Positions 55,171 to 64,000 of a DNA stretch of 64,000 nt are shown one piece after another; position 1 is the stretch's first letter; every line of letters begins with the position of its first letter. The stretch lies in the NCBI GenBank assembly GCA_010909165.1, contig VJWM01000309.1:31532-95531 (forward strand), in the 5' to 3' direction. The translations under genes and the position numbers were made by a program. This DNA is from Anthoceros angustus. Taxonomy: Eukaryota > Streptophyta > Anthocerotopsida > Anthocerotales > Anthocerotaceae. The notes under the pieces were generated by a model. That model searched no databases. It saw only the letters and a program-made list of their open reading frames with translations, and had not been told where the DNA came from.

Positions 55171-55689
55171 ATGAACCCTAAATCGGCAAGGCGCGCTGGC
55201 AACTCAAAATTTGTTGAGTTAAACGCCGACGATCCGTTTGCTCATCTCGTAAACATGCTACAAAATGATTTAGGTAGGGCCTCGAGTGCCCGCCACCTCA
55301 ATCCACCACTCGTTCTCGGCCCACTTCAGAAATATAGTGTGACAAGTGCTCCGAGTGAGACAATGCCCGTCCCAAGTAGTCTCTAAATTTAGACTTTCAT
55401 TTTGAATATTTTCATGAGTATTTTAATTTTAAATTTTAATCTCATGTAGAAGCGATATATTTGTATATCTTGTAAAAAAATCAAACAGTTTAGAGAAGAA
55501 ATAAATTAGTTGAAATTATTAACGTTACATGAGGACAAAATAACAATGTTTCGTCCGTTTCTCACTAATGTGAGCACCAAAGCATGCTTGCACCCATTTA
55601 TACTTGTGCGCGTTATTATAGCTCCCTTTCCGTTGGTTCGTAACGTGCCGTTCGGAGCGAGGTTTGAGTGGGTACCTGTTTTCTGAATA
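55171..55689. other. No gene seen
   Basis: End of the satellite array, then AT-rich DNA (55390-55520) without coding signal. Confidence 0.35.
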
Positions 55690-55868
55690 CCTAGCCGGGT
55701 TCTTGCGCGGTATGGCAGCTCCGTGTCCCGAGTATGTCTGAATCCAAGTTGGCCGCGTTCCTGCGCGGTATGGCAGCTCCGTATCCCGAGTATGTCTGGG
55801 TCCAAGCTAGCCGGGTTCCTACGCGGTATGGCAACTCCGTGTCCCGAGTATGTCTGGATCCAAGCTGG
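55690..55868. repeat. 58-bp tandem repeat, 3 copies
   Basis: (g/a)cgcggtatggca(g/a)ctccgt(g/a)tcccgagtatgtctg recurs at 55705, 55763 and 55821. Units are GC-richer than the surroundings. Confidence 0.9.
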
Positions 55869-57069
55869 TCACCAGCTGTGACATGTCATAAGTATAGCTT
55901 TAATCTCTTCAAATGCATCTTGCTGTTCCTTCTCCCATTCCACTCACTATCCTTTTTCAATAACTATGTCATAGATTTTACAATTGTACTATGATTAGGT
56001 ACAAACATACGGTAATAATTCAACAAATCTTGAAAAGATCTTAAAGTACTAACAATTGTAGGTGGTGCTAATTTTGAAATAGCTTCTATTGTAACATCAC
56101 TAGGAATCGTACCGCCCGGGACTATTAAATGTCCCAAATAACTTACACTCCTAAGAAAACCAGCACTTTACTACCCCTTCAAAACTAGATAGAGGGGGTT
56201 TTTAGACGTCTGTTCGTTTTACAGCGGGGTTTTCAGCCCATATATTATTTTTGTATAGATTTTAACACTTTACAACATGGGCTTGATGTTTTACAATGTG
56301 GGGTATGTGGGAAATATTTACAACGATAGAAACCATTATAATGTTTTGAAGTTTTTTGGGGCGAATATTTACAACGATTAGAATTTTTTTGGGGAAAATA
56401 TTTGCAACAATACAAACCATTTACAACAGAATTTACATCAGTAAATACTCTAATAAACAGAATAAACCCTATATACTTAACTAAAGTATTTAATTGTGGT
56501 TAATAGAACTCCAGTTATAATACCAGAATTTACATCAGTAAATACTCTAATAAATAGAATAAACCCTATATACTTAACTAAAGTATTTAATTGTGGTTAA
56601 TAGAACTCCAGTTATAATACCAGAGTTAATATATTGTGGTTACCTAACATGAGTATAATGACTATAGTTAGCCTGTACAATACGATCATATAAAATACTC
56701 GTATACCATACGTAGGAACATATACATCTAGTATATACCCTTTGAGAAAATAAGAAGAAGTAGAGTAGACGTTATTAATAGGCGAGAAGGGAAATCCCAT
56801 CTACCCCTAAAGTCCGAGGATGAACAACCCAAAAAGGGCTAATAGTAAAAAGGGAAGTCCTAGTCTCCTCGAATGCCTTTCCCGTAACTATCTATTGCAC
56901 CAATGATATCGTGATCAGGGATGATGAAGGGCCTACCGGTGCCAAAGAAGCCGCTAGTCTTGCGCACGTAGCCGTCCTATAAACAACGTTAGTCAGCGTT
57001 TTCTACAGAGCTCTAGAAGCTAGCGAAAGAAAGCCACCACAGAGGAAAAGGGGAGGCCCCTCCAATTCA
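55869..57069. other. AT-rich spacer with a 97-bp duplication
   Basis: No gene. cagaatttacatcagtaaatactctaataaa...gttataatac is duplicated at 56427 and 56524. 56230-56420 holds repeated tttacaacgat strings. Confidence 0.5.
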
Positions 57070-57775
57070 TGTGGCTGTGATTACTTTTTGCTCACGATGA
57101 CTCCTAGAGATCATGAGTCTTCTCACAACCATACAAGAACCACTTCTTCTAAGGGAGAGAAGCCTAACAGTAGTTCTCTGACCAACAACTAAAAAACTAA
57201 CAAGACTTCTCTCTCCGAGTGGCACAATCAAAGATCATTGAAGGTGGCATAAGACAACGAAAGTTGGCATAATCAAACACCATTGAAGATGTCATAAGAC
57301 CACTAAAGGTGGCAAGAAAAAAGCGCTATAAACTATAAAGTATATGGCATCAGTCTCGCGTTATGAGGACTCGCACGAGGGAGACCAACGTACCCAATCC
57401 GACGGGGACCAACTTAGCGGATGCTGGAAATCGAAAGAGCTTCACTCAGCTGAAGCTAAAGAGCAAGCTATCACTAGTTCATAGCGGTCGGTGGATTCAT
57501 AACTTTCGTAAAAAAATTGTTGTCGTGCTTTAGCAAATCTTTCTTTAAGATCTCTTATTTTATTATATTGGGGTGATCAATCCCTAATTATGGTACCATA
57601 TTCTTTATAATTTATAGTGCATTCTTAGATTATGCCATCTTTATGGTCTTGTGCCACCTTTATGGTCTTTGATTGTGCCACCTCTCAGGACTTTTGCCAC
57701 CTTTCGTGGACTTTTGTTTTGCCAACCTTGTGGTCTTTTCTCATGCCACCTTATGCCACCTTCTACTTGATGAAG
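57070..57775. mobile_element. Foldback-like element
   Basis: The left arm (about 57235-57350) has tandem ggtggcataagac-type units ending in gcgctataaactataaagtatatggcatca. The right arm (about 57565-57775) is its reverse complement in outline (tggtaccatattctttataatttatagtgc, then gccacctttatggtctt units). Long inverted arms of short tandem units are the hallmark of foldback elements. 57070-57240 is an outer flank also present at 62580-62700. No transposase is visible. Confidence 0.6.
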
Positions 57776-59557
57776 TTAGCTCCAGCTTGCTCTAAGGTGG
57801 GATGAAATAATCGTAACGGATCCGGATCATCAAAACACTCTGCCTCCCTAATATTCCTTCTCCACATAGGTTTGCACATCATTCGCCATTTTGGAGGTGC
57901 TCAAGCACACACTCCACGACCTGCACAACTTGACTACGTGAGGCCCTGCTCAATGTTTGCTCGATGTGTTCACAAAATCTGCGAGCATCGTAGTTTCTTC
58001 AACTCTTGTGTCAACCCAACTATGCACACTTGAGAGTTAGTACTGTTATGAGAAGCCTATCCACTTGTAGTTATGCTCCAACATTGCTTTCAATACATAG
58101 AAATGGATTTTTCACTCTAAGCAAATGTGACATGATACACATGCACAAAGTTCCAAATTCGAGACTAGTACCCACAACTCATCCTTCTTTCACATGTAAC
58201 CGTTACATTGCTCCAAAAATAACAAAATGGTATCATTTTGTTCTTCTTGTTGAGCGCTAATAGATGGATATATCAAAACAATTACAATTGGTTGAGCATT
58301 TGGTGAGAAATTGCCCGCTTTCTACAGTAATTCCTCATGTTCCGTCGTTTTAGTGACTCAAAAACTACATGTTTGGCACCATTATGTTCCTCTTGTTGAG
58401 TTCTATCAGATGATACCAAGACAGCTATAATTGGCCAAGTATTTTGCGAAAAACTCAGCCTCACTTTTTACAGTCACCGCTAACCTCACATGGGCATTGG
58501 TTAGCTGGAGTTTGCTGGAGGAATGAAGAGTCTGCAGGAATCCTTCTTCAAACCAGCACCCTCTCATCTTTGGGCACCTCTAGATGCATAAGACGATTCA
58601 TATCACGTTTGTGAAAACATCAGCCCTCAAAGTGTCTTTGTTGGACCGTATGAGCATCTCTGGTGTGTAGAATGGGGTTTTACGAGCGCCGTCTTGAGGA
58701 CATGCTCACAATTGCATCTCCATCAACCACTGCACCTTGCCAATCACATGAGCGTTACGCCTCCTGCATTGCCCAAAAGTCTACATTTTTTTTGCTCACC
58801 GTGCACACATGTGTCTTCATCAACCGCTTGAGTGCAGCATATGAGTCTTCACAGTTGCGAGCGCCTGCATATGTCTTCACCAGAGCGCCGGCATGTATGT
58901 GTGTCACCCAAACTTTTGTATTCTTGTGCACCTCTGCTTTGTTTCCGGCACAAGATGAACCCTCTTCCACAACATTGTCACATGTAAAGACATCACGCCC
59001 AGTATCAATGTCTTCCTTCACGCTGGAGTAAGAGCTGACCAATTTGCTTGCTACCAAATCCTTGCCTTCATCTCCGATATGCCCCGATTAGGTTTTTCTC
59101 ATTCTTCCTTGGCTCGCCGCAATTTCCTCACTTTCAACGCAGAAAGCATTGTTATGCCCTCCTCGGCCATACACGTGTACCCTTCACTAGTACCCTTCCA
59201 CCGCCATCGCCTCCCAACATTGTTGTGTTTGCATCGATTCCGGCCTTGCCTTGCCTTGCCTTTCTTCCACCTATGCTTCAACCCTAATTTTTCCTCCAAC
59301 TGTGACGTTGGAAGGCGTGCATGAGAGGCCCATTTGATTCGACCTCTCCTTTTGTGATGAAGTGGGACCCTCCTCGGGAGGTGGGCCTGCTCTCCACTTT
59401 CTTCCCCTTTTGTCCGTAGGCCTCTTCTCTTCCTTGTTTACCTTCTCTTGAAGTTGCGCAATTTGGGGTCTCACTCAATTAGCGTTGCTCTTCAATTCAT
59501 GAACTAATCTACATTATTGAATACAGACATGATCAATTCCTTCCGGATATCCATTGC
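57776..59557. other. Anonymous repeat DNA
   Basis: No recognised gene. A stretch of about 45 bp is duplicated at roughly 58229 and 58380 (cattttgttcttcttgttgagcgct / cattatgttcctcttgttgagttct). The 58663-59031 frame and its minus-strand shadow show no domain. Confidence 0.4.
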
Positions 59558-59972
59558 TCATTCCTCCAAATAAGCATGCTTTCGACATAATGGCATGTAA
59601 ATATCTTCATCCCCAACAACGACTTGAGGTAATAATTTTCCAATTCTATGTGTGAATGGTGCAGCAACCTTGCCACATAATTTACATTTGGCTAGCAATG
59701 TTTCTATTCTATCAACTAATGGAATCAATTGTAATAACTTTCCAAATAGTTTTCAACAATGCCACCATTCATTGGGTGAGTCTTCACAAAATTCTATCAA
59801 ATAATTTTTCTTGTCCTTTTGATCTTCTTATCAACTGCTCTTCAACTTAGTTAGACAATCTAATCTTTCTTGTGTTATCTTGATTCTATTGTCTGTTAAC
59901 TATGGTAACTCTGCTTCGCTCTAATTGTATGCTAACATAACTTGGTACCATAATAATGAAAAATTTCTCCAT
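59558..59972 (-). pseudogene. TK1: Thymidine kinase (TK1 family) pseudogene, copy 2
   Basis: Starts at ATG 59972 with EKFFII, as copy 1 does. A deletion removes the P-loop, and further deletions and frameshifts remove most of the middle, though LIEFCED survives. Unlike copy 1 it keeps the C-terminal third: IPLVDRIETLLAKCKLCGK, FTHRIG, VVVGDEDIYMPLCRKHAYLE and a stop at 59560-59558. The Cys pairs (CKLC and a later C with H) fit the structural zinc of TK1, and YMPxCRKH resembles plant TK1 as I remember it. At 415 bp it is well short of a full gene. It lies in inverted orientation to copy 1. Confidence 0.85.
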
Positions 59973-60665
59973 TTTATCATCACTTATGGGATTATATTCA
60001 AGAAACAAAACAAGTATTCTTTTGAAAGTAAGAAGGTCTCAAGTCGATCAAGCTAGAGTAAGAAATTCTAAACTAATCCAACTAGAACAAGAAACTCTAA
60101 AGTGATCGTATACATTATGAGTTGTTTTCTAATGGATTTTGTCTAATCAACTAAATAAACAATCACAAATGATCAAAACAAAGAATGCATGATTCAATTG
60201 ATAAGTCAAAGCTTAAGATTTTGCATTATGAATTACAAATCATGAAAATTGTGCATGCGAAATGGCCGTGAACACAATAATCACGCGAGAAGTTTCAAAA
60301 GAATGCTTATTTTACGGTGAAAACTTATATAACTTTCTATTAATTTTTACTAACGGTACAGCCAACAACAAAGCTCTATGTGAAACTTATTAAGATTATG
60401 GTCTTCAAGAATCGCTTTCGCTTAATTACAATTTCTTTGAATCCTTCACATTCCAATCAATTATAATTAACTTGTTCCATTGGGCTCTCTTCGCATTGGT
60501 TTCTTCCGGTTTGTAACTCACTGCAAATTATTACCTACTCAAAATGCTTGAATTAGTATCTAATAGGCCTCTGGAGCAGGCCTCATAGACTCACATTAAT
60601 TAATCCAACATTGCAAATCGATGACCTCTTGAGTCATGACATGACAGGCCTCTTGCTTCCTCTAT
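59973..60665 (-). repeat. TK-linked upstream repeat, copy 2
   Basis: Reverse-complement partner of 10215-10898. The match runs from the kinase start codon outward, with small indels, and fades near 60665. Confidence 0.85.
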
Positions 60666-62579
60666 TTCTTGTGACAGGCTAACACTAACAAGGATGGCGT
60701 GAAGGTAATCGCGAAGAGTAAAACTTGGACTAAGTCAACATGTAGATCGTCGAAAATCAACACATAAAACAAAGAATTTGAAAACTCAAAACTTGAAATC
60801 AAAAATCAAAAAGTTGAGCCACAAAACAAATAAGGAAAATCAACAGCTCAAAACAAAGATCGAAATCCCAAAATGAATATAAACAAAATAAGTGCGGATG
60901 TACAATGTCATTTATTACACAACATTGTTTTGTTACAATGTACAATGCCATTTACAATACACAACACCACTTGTAAAATTTTCAGTTACGAATGCACGTC
61001 ACAATGAAAACGAAAATAGATCTTAAACATGTAGTTCGACCATATCTAAACATCTTTTATATATACACACATAGGTATATAGAATTTGTATCTTGCATTT
61101 CATTCAAAAGAAGCCCGTAGCCGTGCTGGACCAATGGGCGGCCTCGTAGGGCTCTTACAACACGCGCCCCAGAGGGGCCATGAATGAGAGGATGGGTGGC
61201 ACCCCATCTTATCATCGATTGGCGACAATGGAGTTCCAATGAGCTCACGTGTTTGGATGTCGCTCCTTCAAGGGAGGACTACAAAACAAATATTATTTCA
61301 CCTTTTGGCTTTTGATTCAACGTTTGAATGTGTCGTTTTTGTTTCAACCTTTTGTGAAACGAGACGCTTGTTTGCTTGATGCATTTTGCAACTTTTAGCT
61401 TAGCTTTAGCCTCCCTTGAAATGGTTGGTAGCACTTTTCTCTTCTTAAAAGCACCTTGACTACTTCTTGGAGCCAATAATTTTTAGTTGGAGCTTTTCTT
61501 AAAAGCAGCTTGAGGTTGAATTATTATGCTTAAGAGCAACTTGAATCTTGTTATCAAGTTGAGCAACAATGCTGGTCATAACTTCCATGTATAATTTGCG
61601 ATGGAAATCAATATTCAAAACTTGAGTGGAGCACTTGAATCTTGCACCAAGTTATCCCACTCATAGTTTGATTGTTCAATGATATTGCTTAATATGCTTT
61701 TGTGAACCGCAACGGTCCTTATGTTTAGAGGAAGTAGATAGTTTCTCTTGTCTCTTGAGATCTTTAAATTTATCTCTAGAGATATCTACTATTGCCTGGT
61801 ATAAAATACACTTCTTGGGTCCGAAAGTATTTTTTCACGCCATTCAAGTAATGCTTGCTTTATTTTTGTAATACTTGAGCATGTATTACAACAAGGTGCT
61901 TAGACACTTGACTTCCTTGAAAACTTGTTCGATTCGCATTGCATCTCATCAATGTGATGCGATATTAAATAAAGGAATGCGGCCGCCGTGACATGTTGAC
62001 ATTTTTCCAACATTTTGCCATAACTCCCTCGGTGTGAGTTGAGTTTAAAAGGCTAGCGAGATCGCTTGTTAATTAATGATAAAAGGATCTGTTAACACAC
62101 CAATGTTTTAAAACATAAATAAACAAAGATGTGTTATCAAGGAGAAAAGAACAAAACCCGAGCAAATAAAACAAACCACACCTACCTCGTATTAGCTCAC
62201 TTCCTTGTGCTCACTTCCCAAAGGCTCAGCTCTATAAATACTACATGTACTTGCTATTTCTAGCGTTAGGGTTTCACCCTCATCTCCTCCTTACAATAAA
62301 GAATATCCCATCCCTTGTTATTTCTAGCTAAGCATTCTTCTGCTTTATAGCTAAATATAATATATTAAATCACATTTACTCATTTTTCATGATGGGCTCT
62401 CCCATCATCTCTCCTCCCTCAATAGAACTTCATTTTTATTTCTTATTATTTGCAACTAGACATCATTTACTATGTTTTTCTTGTTTTCTCACCATGACTA
62501 CTTTTATGAATGCGGGTTTTAAACAAGGATGCGAGAATGGGCCCTCCACCGTAGGGGCATGGGGTCATCATCGACTTTA
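60666..62579. other. Anonymous AT-rich DNA
   Basis: No recognised gene. At 60898-60960 short tacaatg(t/c)catttacaa strings repeat. A promoter-like ctctataaatac lies at about 62230, followed by an aataaag string at about 62297, which could mark an LTR or small gene leader. The minus-strand frame at 61279-61476 is Lys-rich and of unknown meaning. Confidence 0.35.
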
Positions 62580-63165
62580 CTTTTGCTCACGATGACTCCT
62601 AGAGATCATGAGTCTTCTCACAACCATACAAACCACTTCTTCTAAGGAGAGAAGCAGTGGTTTCTCCCAACTACTAAAAACTATCAAGACGCCTCCGTCC
62701 GAGGCGCATAAAGATCATTGAAGGTGGCATAAGAGCACGGTATAATAAAACACCATTGAAGATGACATAAGAGCAATCAAGTGGCATAAGACAAGGAAAG
62801 TCGCATAATCAAACACCATTGAAGATGACATAAGACCATCAAGTGGCGTAAGACATTGAAAGTTGGCAACTAAATACCTTTGAAGATGACATAAGAGCAT
62901 CAAGTGGGATAAGAGCGAAAGTTGGCTCAATCAAACACCATTGAAGATGACATAAGAGCATTGAAGTGGCATAAGACAAGGAAAGCTAGCATAATCAAAC
63001 ACCATTGAAGATGACATAAGAGTAATCAAGGTGGCGAAGACAACAAAAGTGGCATAATCAAACACCATTGAAGATGATATAAGACCACCAAGGTGGCAAG
63101 AAAAAGCGCTATAAACTATAAAGTATATGGCATCATAATTGGGGACTTATCTCAATGGATAAATG
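62580..63165. repeat. Single arm related to the foldback element, 62-bp units
   Basis: Same orientation and order as 57070-57360: cttttgctcacgatgactcctagagatcatgagtcttctcac, then tandem units with caccattgaagatgacataag at 62751, 62814, 62876 (variant), 62937, 63000 and 63063 (period 62-63 bp), then gcgctataaactataaagtatatggcatca. About six units here against two at 57.2 kb. No opposite arm is obvious. Confidence 0.8.
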
Positions 63166-63339
63166 TTTGGGGCAAAGAGCTTTTAGTATTCCTAATCGAA
63201 GCGACCCCATGAGCTGGGTTCCACAAGGCGTTGGTACACATTACTAACTCACCCCAATGCATTGAGATATTTTAATACAAGATTTGTTAAAACACGATAG
63301 TCTCAGACAATCATGGCGAGATTTAGATCACGCTACCCA

Positions 63340-63560
63340 TGATCTAAATCTTGACCGCGGCGAGGGTCCGCCTCGGTTTGGCTCATCATCCGGCCTCTTC
63401 TCTTCCACATGCGCCAGCTGCCATCGACGATTCCGGTCCCATTTGGCCCGTTGTCCCGTGGAGGCAACGACAGCTACGCATGACGCCGTTGGCGGCCATG
63501 TTTTCGATAACTAAGGAGAGCGGATTTTTCCGTGCATGGAGCGCCCATATCCATTGCCGT
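63340..63560 (+). mobile_element. RT C-terminal fragment, copy 2
   Basis: VRLGLAHHPASSLPH, LARCPVEATTATHDAVGGH and, in another frame, MFSITKESGFF follow the same order as the end of the RT relic at 35840-36040 but on the opposite strand. Nucleotide identity includes gctacgcatgacgccgt and atgtt(t/c)tcgata(a/g)cta. Broken by at least two frame changes. Confidence 0.65.
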
Positions 63561-64000
63561 AGGAAAACCCGGCACTCAAACGACCGGACTTGGAAACCTG
63601 TTGGGATGTGCACAAAGTGTTTTTTTTTGTTTTTGGCCGAGTGGTGTGAAAATAAGTCGGTTGAGTGAGGGAGGTATTTATAGAAATGTCCTTGGCCTAT
63701 GTTTTTCTTGTCTTGATTTTAGGTTAGAAAATAAATGGTCCGGAACTTGTTCCTTGGCCCATGGACTTGGAATGTCCACTAAAAGTCTATATATGTGAGA
63801 TAGGGGGTTGGAATAATTAGAGTGTGATAGGTCTATAAGGTTGGGGTCGACCGACTCGGCGATAATGAGTGTGGGGTCGCTGAACGACGGAGGAGGTCCG
63901 ACCGTAACCCGCGGCTTTTCTAAGACCGAGGAGTGTAGCGTGAGGGGAGAGAGGAAAAGGATGATGTGAGTGACGGATGAACGATACGGACGCGAACGGG
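63561..64000. other. No gene seen
   Basis: A T10 run at about 63621, then intermediate to GC-rich DNA (63840-63930) without recognised motif. May continue the RT element's 3' end. Confidence 0.3.

Noticed and set aside
1-64000. CRISPR arrays, bacterial operons or organelle DNA
   Set aside because: Spliced genes, retrotransposons and irregular tandem repeats show nuclear plant DNA; no spacer-repeat structure of CRISPR type was found.

Overview
The window reads as nuclear DNA of a land plant with a large, repeat-rich genome. The evidence is GT-AG introns, plant-type housekeeping genes (ELP6, TRM5, an OCT7-type carrier, a plastid SirB1-like protein, neprosin and root-cap family proteins), and many layers of decayed Ty1/Copia, Ty3/Gypsy and LINE elements. 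Some repeats recall green algae and seed-free plants: a Gypsy element carrying a cytosine-methyltransferase domain, and a reverse transcriptase with a C..H..RHN.LRD-like C terminus. A bryophyte, lycophyte or fern is my guess, but the sequence alone does not settle it.

Layout. 0.6-4.5 kb: a Copia gag scrap, then a diverging TRM5-like (-) / ELP6 (+) pair in which TRM5 keeps good exons and ELP6 is broken. 4.6-8.7 kb: a 5'-truncated LINE (-) with a GAA/TTC tail abutting a broken Copia pol (+). 9-14.2 kb: an AT-hook ORF, a broken thymidine kinase, minisatellites, the end of a Gypsy integrase with an LTR-like stretch, LINE tails and a third scrap of the TRM5/ELP6 block. 14.7-33.5 kb is the gene-rich island: neprosin (+), TRM5 relic (-) / intact ELP6 (+), root-cap protein (+), SirB1-like (-), a zinc-motif protein (-), an LRRC40-like LRR protein (-) and an OCT7-like carrier (+). 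34-64 kb is almost wholly repeats.

The most interesting object lies at about 39-48 kb. It is a Ty3/Gypsy element whose pol carries a C5-cytosine DNA methyltransferase domain between protease and reverse transcriptase. A Copia element with two LTRs and a matching GGCGT target duplication has jumped into that domain, between the SAM-binding motif and the next conserved block. A short segment with the start of the RT lies inverted relative to the rest. The second is a pair of decayed thymidine kinase copies about 49 kb apart, in opposite orientation, each with the same roughly 690 bp upstream sequence.

In the gene island, TRM5 (tRNA m1G37) and ELP6 (Elongator, tRNA wobble uridine) share a divergent promoter of about 83 bp and both act in tRNA modification. 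The block occurs three times with different losses. The other genes are unrelated singletons. Exon limits were read by eye from splice signals and reading phase. No database search was possible.
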